Source: Oscillibacter sp.
GTDB taxonomy: Bacteria > Bacillota > Clostridia > Oscillospirales > Oscillospiraceae
Direction: 5' to 3'
NCBI GenBank assembly: GCA_020025475.1
Contig: JAHHSA010000009.1
Span: forward strand, 1-44,650
DNA: 44,650 bases
Under the pieces are notes generated by a model. That model saw only the letters and a program-made list of their open reading frames with translations. It was not told where the DNA came from and did not search any database. This document shows positions 30,576 through 38,598 of the stretch, piece by piece (positions within the stretch are counted from its first letter, which is position 1; each line of letters opens with the position of its first letter). A program made the position numbers and the translations under genes.

Positions 30576-31691
30576 TCAGGCCCGATACTGATCCACAATG
30601 GCGTTCAGCTCATCCCAGTGGGCCTCCATGTCGGTGACCAGCTTGAACTGGGTCCGGCAGCGGTCCAGGTTTTGACCCTCCCGATGGGTGGCAAAGTAGT
30701 GGTCGCCCTCCAGGTAGTCGGTGAGAAAGCGCATACCGCACTCAAAGGTCATCAGCTTGGCGCCCCAGGGCAGATAGTCCAGCTCCGCTGACGTGAGGGC
30801 ACCGCCGCAGCCTTCCAGGAAGGCCTGCGTGTAGGCGTCAAACAGGCTCAGGTCCAAATTGACCTTGCTCAGATCCTGCTCATCCTCGGCAGAATGGTTG
30901 GCGCCGAAGCGAATGGAGTCGCCGAAGTCGTTGACGGACAGGCCGGGCATAGTGGTATCCAGGTCGATAATACAGATACCCTCGCCGGTGGTTTTGTCCA
31001 TCAGCACGTTGTTGAGCTTGGTGTCATTGTGGGTAACCCGCAGGGGGAGCTTGCCCTCCCGCAGGGCGGACAGGCACACGGAGCAGTCGGCCTCTCTGTC
31101 CAGAACAAACTGAATCTCAGCTGCGCAGTTCTTCGCGCGGTCCAGCGCGTCGGAACTGAGAGCAGCCTTGAACTTCTTGAGCCGGTCTTCGGTGTCGTGA
31201 AAGTGAGGGATGGTCTCAAACAGAGTGTCAGCGGGGTAGTCCCGGAGCATCTGCTGAAAGCGGCCAAAGGCCCGGCCGGAGGCAGCAAACAGCTCCGGCG
31301 TGTCAGCGGACTGTAGGCAGCGGGTGCCCTCCACATAGGGGTAGACACGCCACGCACCGCCCTTGCTGTCGGTGAAGAAGTCCTCACCGCTGCTGGGACG
31401 GAGCACCTCCATGGCCTCCCGGCTGCGGTCGCCGCCGTTGTTGCGGATCTGGTCGCCCAGATATTCGGTGACGCCGATAATGTTCTTCATCAGCTGGTCG
31501 GGGTGCTGGAAGGCGGCAGCACTCATGCGCTGAAGGATGAAGCGGCGGCAAATCTCGTCCTCGGGCTGGGTGTGGACGCAGAACGTGTCGTTGATATGGC
31601 CGCAGCCATAGCGGATGGCACCCACCACAGGGGCACCGAAATCAAAGGCTTCCAGAGCCTCCTGGAGAGTCAGTTCAGCCTTTTCAGCCAT
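30576..31691 (-). CDS. Phosphotransferase, N-acetylhexosamine 1-kinase-like (NahK)
   Basis: This 371-aa protein belongs to the APH-like phosphotransferase family. The catalytic loop is VTHNDTKLNN (HND at 221-223) and the metal-binding site is IIDLDT (DLD at 243-245), followed by DFGDSIRFGAN. This combination and the length fit N-acetylhexosamine 1-kinases of the lacto-N-biose/galacto-N-biose pathway. The likely reaction is ATP-dependent 1-phosphorylation of GlcNAc or GalNAc. The ATG at 31691 has GGGAGGT 6 bp ahead and shares one base with the stop of the nucleotidyltransferase gene. A partner phosphorylase is not in this window, so the sugar source is open. Confidence 0.82.
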   Translation of the reverse strand: MAEKAELTLQEALEAFDFGAPVVGAIRYGCGHINDTFCVHTQPEDEICRRFILQRMSAAAFQHPDQLMKNIIGVTEYLGDQIRNNGGDRSREAMEVLRPSSGEDFFTDSKGGAWRVYPYVEGTRCLQSADTPELFAASGRAFGRFQQMLRDYPADTLFETIPHFHDTEDRLKKFKAALSSDALDRAKNCAAEIQFVLDREADCSVCLSALREGKLPLRVTHNDTKLNNVLMDKTTGEGICIIDLDTTMPGLSVNDFGDSIRFGANHSAEDEQDLSKVNLDLSLFDAYTQAFLEGCGGALTSAELDYLPWGAKLMTFECGMRFLTDYLEGDHYFATHREGQNLDRCRTQFKLVTDMEAHWDELNAIVDQYRA

Positions 31692-32620
31692 CACCGCACC
31701 TCCCACAGATTGTCAGGATAGAGACCGGAGGCGGTCTTTTCGGCGATGGCGGCCACCACCACGGGCTTGTCGTCCTGGTAGGTGACGCCGTACCACTTAT
31801 CAGCGCTGCGGAGCACCTTGACGCGGGCACGGTTTTCGTCCAGCAGCTGGCTGACGACGGAGGGCAGGAAATACTCGCCCTTCATAGGATTCTCCACCAG
31901 GGCCTTGTCCAGGAAGGCGGCAAAACGGGCCTTGGCCTCTGCGATAAAGCCGGCAGAGAAGCCCCACATATTCATGGAGACAATGGTAGAGCCGGGAACC
32001 TCGGTCCAGGTGGCTCCGTCGTCCTCAGTGAATCGGGCGTCTGCGCCCATCTTTTCAATGTGGGTGTGCTCCACAACCTCTTTCAGGAAGTGGTTTTCAT
32101 CCTCGGTGCAGATGCCGCGGGCCACATGACCGTTCTCAGTGACGGTGTTGCCCAGCTGGTAGCCAACCATGGCGAACTCATAGCAGTCGGGCTGGTCGTC
32201 ATGGGTGGAGAGATAATCGTAAATGGTCTGGAAGGCCTCGGGGCCATAGTAGTCGTCGGAATTGATGACGGCAAAGGGACCGTCCACAACGCTGCGCGCT
32301 GCCAGCACGGCGTGGCAGGTGCCCCAGGGCTTCACCCGTCCTTCGGGGACGGAGTAGCCTTCGGGCAGATCGTCCAGCTGCTGGTATGCGTATTTCACAT
32401 GGATGATCTTGGACAGCCGATCGCCGATAGCAGACTTGAACGTTTCTTCGATCTCATGCTTGATGACAAAGACCACGGTCTCAAAACCGGCCCGACGGGC
32501 ATCGTAGATGGAATAATCAATGATCAGCTGGCCGTGGTTGCCCACGGGGTCGATCTGCTTGAGCCCGCCGTAACGGCTGCCCATGCCGGCGGCCATGACC
32601 ACCAAAACAGGTTTTTTCAT
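31691..32620 (-). CDS. Sugar-phosphate nucleotidyltransferase family protein
   Basis: This 309-aa enzyme has the N-terminal nucleotidyltransferase signature MAAGMGSRYGGLKQIDPVG (Gly-rich loop, Arg and Lys) and the metal-binding INSDDYYG segment, with no left-handed beta-helix extension. By position between a NahK-like kinase and GalE, it probably makes UDP-GlcNAc/UDP-GalNAc or UDP-hexose from the sugar 1-phosphate. The nucleotide and sugar are inferred. The ATG follows AGGAGTAC. It is coupled to the kinase (TGATG) and lies 52 bp from galE on the same strand. Confidence 0.85.
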   Translation of the reverse strand: MKKPVLVVMAAGMGSRYGGLKQIDPVGNHGQLIIDYSIYDARRAGFETVVFVIKHEIEETFKSAIGDRLSKIIHVKYAYQQLDDLPEGYSVPEGRVKPWGTCHAVLAARSVVDGPFAVINSDDYYGPEAFQTIYDYLSTHDDQPDCYEFAMVGYQLGNTVTENGHVARGICTEDENHFLKEVVEHTHIEKMGADARFTEDDGATWTEVPGSTIVSMNMWGFSAGFIAEAKARFAAFLDKALVENPMKGEYFLPSVVSQLLDENRARVKVLRSADKWYGVTYQDDKPVVVAAIAEKTASGLYPDNLWEVR

Positions 32621-32672
32621 AGATTTTGTACTCCTTCATATCCTCCGGCACGGACCGGGGACGCTGCTTGAA

Positions 32673-33692
32673 TTAGCTGCGATAGCCGTTAGGGTTCTGA
32701 GACTGCCACTTCCAGCTGGAGGCGCACATCTCCTCAATGCCATACTTGGCCTCCCAGCCCAGCACTTCCTTGGCCATCCTGGGATCGGCGTAGCACTCAG
32801 CGATGTCGCCCTCCCGGCGGGGGTCGATGACATAAGGCAGGGTCTTGCCGCAGGCCTTCTCATAGGCGTGCAGGACATCCAGCACACTGTAGCCCTTGCC
32901 GGTGCCCAGATTGACCACCAGCAGACCGCAGTTCTGCTCTAACTTCTTCAAAGCGGCCACATGGCCCTGGGCCAGGTCTACCACATGGATGTAATCCCGG
33001 ACACCGGTGCCGTCAGGAGTGGGATAGTCGTTGCCGAAGACGTGCAGCTCCTTCAGCTTGCCCACGGCCACCTGGGCAATGTAGGGCACCAGGTTGTTGG
33101 GGATGCCGTTGGGATCTTCACCAATCAGGCCGGACTCGTGGGCACCGATGGGATTGAAATAGCGCAGCAGGGCTACGTTCATAGTGGGATCGGCGGCACA
33201 GTAATCCATCAGGATCTGCTCCTGAAACAGTTTGCTGGTACCGTAGGGATTGGTGGTACCGCCGGTGGGGAAGTCCTCCCGGATGGGCACGGAGGCGGGA
33301 TCTCCATACACGGTGGCGGAGGAGGAGAAGACGAAGTTCTTCACGCCGTGCTTGCGCATGGCATTGAGCAGCACCAGGGTGCTGACCAGGTTGTTGGTGT
33401 AATATTCCAGGGGTTTGCGGACGGACTCACCCACAGCCTTCAGACCGGCAAAGTGCAAAACGGCCGTGATGTCGGGGTACTTCTCAAACAGAGCCTCGGT
33501 CTGCTCGGGCACGCACATATCGGCGTTGACGAAGGGAACAGTCTTGCCGGTGATCTGCTCCACACGGCGAATGGACTCCTCACAGGAATTGACCAGATTG
33601 TCGACAACGATAATATCGTAACCTGCGTTGAGAAGCTCCACGCAGGTGTGGCTGCCGATATAGCCGGCGCCGCCGCTGACCAGAATGGACAT
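32673..33692 (-). CDS. galE: UDP-glucose 4-epimerase GalE
   Basis: This 339-aa short-chain dehydrogenase-type epimerase has NAD-binding GGAGYIGSH (7-15), the catalytic Ser/Thr region SSSATVYG (123-130) and the YGTSK motif (Tyr150, Lys154). The family's NPYG, YFNP.GAH.SG and RDYIHV segments are present. It interconverts UDP-Glc/UDP-Gal (and often GlcNAc/GalNAc forms). The ATG at 33692 follows AAGGAG by 8 bp; GTG 33701 is in the same frame but too close to that site. It is the first gene of the galE-nucleotidyltransferase-kinase operon. Confidence 0.95.
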   Translation of the reverse strand: MSILVSGGAGYIGSHTCVELLNAGYDIIVVDNLVNSCEESIRRVEQITGKTVPFVNADMCVPEQTEALFEKYPDITAVLHFAGLKAVGESVRKPLEYYTNNLVSTLVLLNAMRKHGVKNFVFSSSATVYGDPASVPIREDFPTGGTTNPYGTSKLFQEQILMDYCAADPTMNVALLRYFNPIGAHESGLIGEDPNGIPNNLVPYIAQVAVGKLKELHVFGNDYPTPDGTGVRDYIHVVDLAQGHVAALKKLEQNCGLLVVNLGTGKGYSVLDVLHAYEKACGKTLPYVIDPRREGDIAECYADPRMAKEVLGWEAKYGIEEMCASSWKWQSQNPNGYRS

Positions 33693-33822
33693 ACGAAACA
33701 CTCCTTATTATTTTCTAAAATCAGGCGGAAGGGACTTGTAAAACCCGGAAGCTCAAAGGGCTTGCCGGTGCGTTTCCAATAGGAATTCTAATGAAGCGCC
33801 GGGGGAAAGGGAATACACGAAT

Positions 33823-34731
33823 CTACACATTGTTTGCACGATCATCCACAGGTGTTCCGGGCAGACCGGAGAGCATCTTGACACTCTTGGCGTACTGGCT
33901 GGGGGACATTCCAGTGTGCTGTTTGAAGTGGCGGGAAAAGTAGTGGACGGACTGGTAGCCCAGGCGCGTGGCGATCTGGGTTACGTTCAGATTCCCCTCT
34001 CGAATAAGCCGCCGGGCCATCTGAATTTTCAACTTGGCGAAGTAGGACATCACACCGCCGCCGGTCTGGTCATGGAATCGCTTTTGCAGCTGACTGCGTC
34101 CAATCAGATTATCATGGCAGATCTGCTCGATGGTCAGGGGCCTGTCCAGACGGGCGCAGAGATACTCGGTTATGGAGGCCAGCCACTGATCCTCGGAGGT
34201 GACAGAGGCGGACTCCGGCGCACCCAGCTGCTGACGAACCAGCCGGATCAGCAGCTCTTCCAGAGCGGCCGTGATGCGCTGTTCTGCACCGAAGGGGGCA
34301 TTTTCCCGGCGGATCAGGGCGGCGGTGGTGGGATCGTTCAGCGGGGACGAGAAGGCCGCACTGCTCTCCTCCACGATACGGCCCATAAGGGCCCGCTCCT
34401 CGGAGCCCACGGTGGCAATCTGACTCCAGAGGGTGTTCATGGCATCGCCCAGAGCAGAGAAGCCCACCACCACAAGGTCCGGCGCGGTACCGCAGCTGGC
34501 GGCCAGAGCGTGAAACTCCCCTGGCGGATGAAAAATCATCTGTCCCGCGGTCAATTCAATCTGATGATCTCCGGCGGTAACGTGGACGCTGCCCTTGTCC
34601 ACGTAGAGAATCTCCCAGAAGGGGTGAGACTCTCCGGCAAAGGAAAAGCCGCTGGCGTATTCAAAGTAGTGAACGGAGTACAGGGCGTCTACGGTGATAA
34701 CCTGTTGAGGCACAAGAGACTGATAACTCAT
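33823..34731 (-). CDS. AraC family transcriptional regulator (second of a pair)
   Basis: This 302-aa protein has an N-terminal cupin-like sensor domain (residues 15-95, with SHPFWEILYVDKG and FHPPGEFHAL) and a C-terminal AraC DNA-binding domain with two helix-turn-helix motifs (about 195-290: LTIEQICHDNLIGRSQLQKR and IATRLGYQSVHYFSRHFKQ). The ATG at 34731 follows GGGAGGGACGCC and overlaps the stop of the upstream araC-type gene by 4 bp. A ligand is not evident. It lies 131 bp upstream of galE on the same strand, so control of the sugar genes is an obvious but untested idea. Confidence 0.9.
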   Translation of the reverse strand: MSYQSLVPQQVITVDALYSVHYFEYASGFSFAGESHPFWEILYVDKGSVHVTAGDHQIELTAGQMIFHPPGEFHALAASCGTAPDLVVVGFSALGDAMNTLWSQIATVGSEERALMGRIVEESSAAFSSPLNDPTTAALIRRENAPFGAEQRITAALEELLIRLVRQQLGAPESASVTSEDQWLASITEYLCARLDRPLTIEQICHDNLIGRSQLQKRFHDQTGGGVMSYFAKLKIQMARRLIREGNLNVTQIATRLGYQSVHYFSRHFKQHTGMSPSQYAKSVKMLSGLPGTPVDDRANNV

Positions 34732-35585
34732 GGCGTCCCTCCCTGGCTGGAGCCACCGCGGCACTGCCGCCGGTATTCCATGGGGCTGATGCCCTCCAAC
34801 CGGCGGAAACTCTGAGAGAAGTAGCTCAGGGACGAGAAGCCCAGAATGTGGGCAATCTGGGAGAGGGTGTGATCCGTGTCACTGAGCAGGTAGCGGCTCT
34901 CCTGAATCCTCCGGGAGATCAGATAGCTGATGGGGGAGATGCCAAATTCCCGCTGAAAGGTGTGGGAGAGATAATATTTGTTGATGTGCGCCAGGGCTGC
35001 AAGATCATCCAGCCGCAGATTCTCCTTGAAGTGGTTGTCAATGTACCGGCGCACCAGCTCGCACTCCCGGTTGGACTTACTGGCCGACGAGGGTGTTGCA
35101 AGGGAGAGATCTTTCCGGCGCACCAGACGACGCAGGAAGATCTCCAGCAGGTTCTGGCACACATCCTCCCAGCCCTCGGCCTGCTCCCGGGCTTCCTGCA
35201 AAAGAAGATCCAGACAGACCAGCAACTGAGGCTGCTGACCTGTGAGATGGATCATGGTGCAGCCGCTGAATTCCTCCATGGTCTCCATGTGGTCTACGCC
35301 CAGAACAATGTAGGACAGAGGGCTGGACTCCTGGCTTAGCTCGGTGTGGGGCACGTTGGCGTTGACTACCACCACATCGTTGACTGCAATGGGAAAGGAT
35401 TTTCCCTCCACATGAAACATCCCATGTCCGCCGGTGATGAAAAACAACTCTGTACAGGAGTGGGTGTGCGGGGTGCTGTTCCACTCCTGGCTGTACTGGG
35501 CCGACGTGATATAGCGCAGCTGAGGCAATTCGCCCGGCGGCTTGGCACTGGTGCGAGGCGGCAGGTGATAGATCTGCGAGCTCAT
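34728..35585 (-). CDS. AraC family transcriptional regulator (first of a pair)
   Basis: This 285-aa protein has an N-terminal cupin domain (about 35-100, with THSCTELFFITGGHGMFH and NVPHTEL) and a C-terminal AraC/XylS DNA-binding domain (about 175-275, LRLDDLAALAHINKYYLSHTF and IAHILGFSSLSYFSQSFR). The ATG at 35585 has GGAGGGG 6 bp ahead. The gene has a clear promoter (35650-35678) and a palindrome at the transcription start. The tandem arrangement with a second AraC regulator, translationally coupled, is unusual for the family. Confidence 0.9.
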   Translation of the reverse strand: MSSQIYHLPPRTSAKPPGELPQLRYITSAQYSQEWNSTPHTHSCTELFFITGGHGMFHVEGKSFPIAVNDVVVVNANVPHTELSQESSPLSYIVLGVDHMETMEEFSGCTMIHLTGQQPQLLVCLDLLLQEAREQAEGWEDVCQNLLEIFLRRLVRRKDLSLATPSSASKSNRECELVRRYIDNHFKENLRLDDLAALAHINKYYLSHTFQREFGISPISYLISRRIQESRYLLSDTDHTLSQIAHILGFSSLSYFSQSFRRLEGISPMEYRRQCRGGSSQGGTP

Positions 35586-35624
35586 GTGAACCCCTCCTTC
35601 AAAGCTGAAAATGGGAACTGAAAG

Positions 35625-35645
35625 GCAACGGCAGCATGCTGTTGC
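35625..35645. promoter_or_regulatory. Palindrome at the araC-pair transcription start
   Basis: The segment from GCAAC (35625-35629) to GTTGC (35641-35645) contains the perfect palindrome CAGCATGCTG (35632-35641). It covers the predicted start site (near 35643) of the minus-strand promoter. Autoregulation through this site is inferred. Confidence 0.4.
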
Positions 35646-35649
35646 TTTT

Positions 35650-35678
35650 ATTATATACGAGCCGCAAAAAGACTGCAA
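35650..35678 (-). promoter_or_regulatory. Promoter of the araC gene pair
   Basis: On the minus strand, TTGCAG (35678-35673, 3 of 6), a 17-bp spacer and a perfect TATAAT (35655-35650). Between this and 35884 no gene or RNA was recognised. Confidence 0.6.
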
Positions 35679-35884
35679 CAACTAACGCTGCCCGCCTGAA
35701 AAAACTGTAAGGGAAACGCAAGGTCCTGGTTTTTCCAGACTTGGATTGTGCAAAATGCAATAATGGCGGCGGTGGACAAGCAACGTTCCTGGCGCCTGCT
35801 ACAAGCAATAAATATAAAATAGAGTGGATGTGATTGAGGCGACGGGAGCGGAACCAATCATGGCAGTCCCCACCTCCAAACGGC

Positions 35885-35924
35885 AGAAAAAATCCGCGCC
35901 GCCTGACCAGGCGGCGCGGATTTG
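35885..35924 (-). terminator. Terminator of the symporter gene
   Basis: On the minus strand AAATCCGCGCCGCCT and AGGCGGCGCGGATTT form a 15-bp perfect stem with GGTC loop, followed by a T-run. It lies about 30 bp after the symporter stop. Confidence 0.9.
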
Positions 35925-35954
35925 GAGTAGGAGGCAGAACCGGGATACAGGCAA

Positions 35955-37190
35955 TCAGGCGTTGTGACGCTGCTTGCTCTTCTGCTGCCAGCGGGTGACG
36001 CACAGGGAGCAGGAGATGTCGCCGGTGATGTTCATGCAGGTACGGCCCATGTCGAAAAGACGATCCACAGCGAAGATGAGGCCGATGTAATCCACAGGGA
36101 TGTTCAAAGTGGAGAGGACCATAGTCAGCATGATGAGGCCGGAGCCGGGAGTACCGGCGGTGCCGATGGAGGCCAGGGTGGCTGTGATGACGATGGTCAC
36201 CATCTGGCTCAGAGTCAGATTCATGCCCACGCAGGTGGCCAGGAAGATGGCGGTGACGCACTGATAGATGGCGGTACCATCCATGTTGATGGTGGCGCCC
36301 AAGGGCAGAACGAAGGCGGAGACCTCCTTGTCAGCACCCAGCTTCTCTGCGCACTCCTTGGACACAGGCAGAGTCGCAGCAGAGGAGGCGGATGTGAAGC
36401 CGAACATCATGGCGGCGGCCACTCCCTTGAAGAAGGTCACGGGGCTGATGCCTGCGAACACCCGAACGGTGGAGGAGTAGATGATGATGGCGTGGACAAA
36501 GTAGCCGATGTAGGCGCACAGCAGCACCAGAGCCAGAGAACCCAGGATTTCTGCGCCCTGGGTGGCAACCACCCATGCCATGTAGGTAAAGACACCAATG
36601 GGGCTCAGGCGGATGATAAAGCCCATCAGCTGATCCACCACAGCGTACAGGGAGGAGACCACCTCACGGCAGGCCTTGCTCTTCTCACCGGCAGCCAGCA
36701 TGGCACCGCCGAAGAACAGGGCAATGACGATGACCTGGAGCATGTTGGCGTCAAAGAATGCTTTCCACAGGTTGGAGGGGAACATTCCTACCAGAACTTC
36801 CATAAAGCCGGAGAACTCCTTGACCTCGAAGGCCTCGGTAGGAGGAGCCAGTACGGGGAAGAGACCGGCGTTGTTGAAGAGAGAACCCAAAACCAAGCCG
36901 ATGACGCAGGCCACGGCAGTGGTACAGGTAAAGTAGGCCATGGTCTTCCAGCCGATGGAACCCACCTGCCGCAGATCTCCCATGGACAGGATGCCTTCGA
37001 TCATGGACAGCAGTACCACAGGCACCACAATAAACTTCAGCAGATTCACAAAGATATCGCCGAAAGGCTTGAGGTAGTTAGCGGTTAGATCAGCCACGCC
37101 TGCCTTGTAGCAGATGAAGCCTACAATCACGCCTGCAATCAACGCAATCAGAATCTGCATGGGGAGGGATAGGGACTTTTTCTTCTTCAT
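35955..37190 (-). CDS. Dicarboxylate/amino acid:cation symporter (DAACS family)
   Basis: This 411-aa secondary transporter has about eight helices and two re-entrant loops. The hallmark motifs are the serine-rich TSASSAATLPV (hairpin 1), LPLGATINMDGTA (the NMDGT Na+/substrate motif, helix 7) and SIGTAGTPGSG (hairpin 2), and there is a late DRLFDMGRTCMNITGD segment whose Asp and Arg commonly define specificity. Uptake of glutamate, aspartate, serine or threonine, or a dicarboxylate, with Na+ is expected; the exact substrate is not determined. The ATG at 37190 has GAGGTG ahead of it. It has its own promoter and terminator. Confidence 0.93.
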   Translation of the reverse strand: MKKKKSLSLPMQILIALIAGVIVGFICYKAGVADLTANYLKPFGDIFVNLLKFIVVPVVLLSMIEGILSMGDLRQVGSIGWKTMAYFTCTTAVACVIGLVLGSLFNNAGLFPVLAPPTEAFEVKEFSGFMEVLVGMFPSNLWKAFFDANMLQVIVIALFFGGAMLAAGEKSKACREVVSSLYAVVDQLMGFIIRLSPIGVFTYMAWVVATQGAEILGSLALVLLCAYIGYFVHAIIIYSSTVRVFAGISPVTFFKGVAAAMMFGFTSASSAATLPVSKECAEKLGADKEVSAFVLPLGATINMDGTAIYQCVTAIFLATCVGMNLTLSQMVTIVITATLASIGTAGTPGSGLIMLTMVLSTLNIPVDYIGLIFAVDRLFDMGRTCMNITGDISCSLCVTRWQQKSKQRHNA

Positions 37191-37250
37191 ACAAATACAC
37201 CTCGTTCGCGGAGCCAAGTGAAGACGACTGGCTCTGGACAAATTTTTTCT

Positions 37251-37279
37251 ATTATAGCAGTGAGATGACGTGCTGTAAA
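37251..37279 (-). promoter_or_regulatory. Promoter of the symporter gene
   Basis: On the minus strand TTTACA (37279-37274, 5 of 6), a 17-bp spacer and a perfect TATAAT (37256-37251). Confidence 0.82.
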
Positions 37280-37386
37280 TCTTTTTGGGCAAAAGAAATA
37301 AATCCTGTCTAATACCACAAAAAAACACGTCGCCTATCTGCTAAAAAGAATACAATATAACGAAAAACAGAACGAAGAGAACGAAA

Positions 37387-38205
37387 TCAGCTCCAGAAGT
37401 TGGGGAAGAGCAGCTCAGAGCCGATCTTAGCCGTCAGCAGGATGAGAACGGTGATAACAGCAGGGCGGATGATCTTGCTGCCGTTCTTAATGGCCAGACC
37501 GGCTCCCAGATAGTGACCGGCCATGGAGGCCACGGAGGCACACAGGCCAACACCCAGAAGCACATAGCCGGAGCAGAAGGCGGCAATGAGGCTGCTGACG
37601 TTGGAGCAGAGGTTGATGATCTTGACACCGCCTGCGGCATGCCGGGTGTCCAGCTTGGCCATCCGGATAAAGACAATCATCAGGAAGGTACCGGTGCCGG
37701 GACCGTAGTAGCCGTCATAGCAGCCAATGATGAGGGAGGAGATCCAGATGATGGCTCTCTGGACGGTGGGGGCAATGTCCCCGGCCTCATCGGGCCAGCC
37801 GTGGGAGCGCAGAGTAAAAAAGGCCACCACTGGCAGCACCAACAGCAGCAAGTATTTCAAAATGAAATCGGGCGTGCGGTGCTGCAGCCAGGTACCGCCC
37901 AGAGAGCCCACCACGGAAAACACCATAGCTGGGGCAAAGAGCGGCCAGTCTACCAAGCCGCTGCGGATGAATCGGGCAGTGGAGAGGGCAGTTCCCAGAC
38001 ACGAGGACAGCTTGTTGGTGCCCAGGGTGTAGTAGGTTGGCAGGCGGTGGAATGCAATCAGGTAGATAGGCACAGAGATGATGCCGCCGCCTCCGGCAAT
38101 GGCGTCCATAAATCCGGCGAAGAACACACCCAGGCACACCAGCAGCACGGCCCATAGGGCTACGCCGTCAAAGGATATTTCGGTAAGCAATTGATAAATT
38201 GACAT
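37387..38205 (-). CDS. TauE/SafE family sulfite exporter-like permease
   Basis: This 272-aa membrane protein has seven or eight helices and the TauE/SafE motif GFMDAIAGGGGIISVPIYL near the N-terminus. A second copy of the family repeat is GCYDGYYGPGTGTFL in the middle. Family members move sulfite, sulfoacetate or related organosulfur anions, or act in cofactor export; the substrate cannot be told from sequence. The ATG at 38205 has GGAGAGG 7 bp before it. It lies on the same strand as the symporter but has its own promoter. Confidence 0.88.
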   Translation of the reverse strand: MSIYQLLTEISFDGVALWAVLLVCLGVFFAGFMDAIAGGGGIISVPIYLIAFHRLPTYYTLGTNKLSSCLGTALSTARFIRSGLVDWPLFAPAMVFSVVGSLGGTWLQHRTPDFILKYLLLLVLPVVAFFTLRSHGWPDEAGDIAPTVQRAIIWISSLIIGCYDGYYGPGTGTFLMIVFIRMAKLDTRHAAGGVKIINLCSNVSSLIAAFCSGYVLLGVGLCASVASMAGHYLGAGLAIKNGSKIIRPAVITVLILLTAKIGSELLFPNFWS

Positions 38206-38265
38206 AAAGAGGCCTCTCCAAATACACAATAGATGCCTCGGAGTATACAAGACCGAAGCATAGTT

Positions 38266-38294
38266 ATTCTATCAGCGGAGAATTGGAAAATCAA
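38266..38294 (-). promoter_or_regulatory. Promoter of the TauE/SafE gene
   Basis: On the minus strand TTGATT (38294-38289, 4 of 6), a 17-bp spacer and TAGAAT (38271-38266, 5 of 6). Between here and the divergent glg promoter at 38456 I see nothing further. Confidence 0.6.
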
Positions 38295-38455
38295 GCCGAA
38301 GCAAAGCAGAATCTGGAGAAGATTCCGCTGTTGAGCCATCAGGGATGGACACTGTGGCGTAGGCTACAGGAAACCTATACAAAGCATCAGGACATAAAGC
38401 GACATATATCGGCAAAATTCACCAAATATATAACGCCATTTCGACGGGACTGTCC

Positions 38456-38484
38456 TTGACGCTATATGTGTGAAGAAGTATAAT
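38456..38484 (+). promoter_or_regulatory. Promoter of the glycogen operon
   Basis: TTGACG (38456-38461, 5 of 6), a 17-bp spacer and a perfect TATAAT (38479-38484), about 110 bp before glgB. Confidence 0.85.
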
Positions 38485-38598
38485 GAAGATACTGGCGAAC
38501 CTGCACAGGAGTGAGTACAGGGGCGATTCGGCCTCTGTGCAGAACTGGAAAAAGCTCGCTGCGGCCGCTTGTGGAAGCAGTGGAGAGAGGAGATGTAC

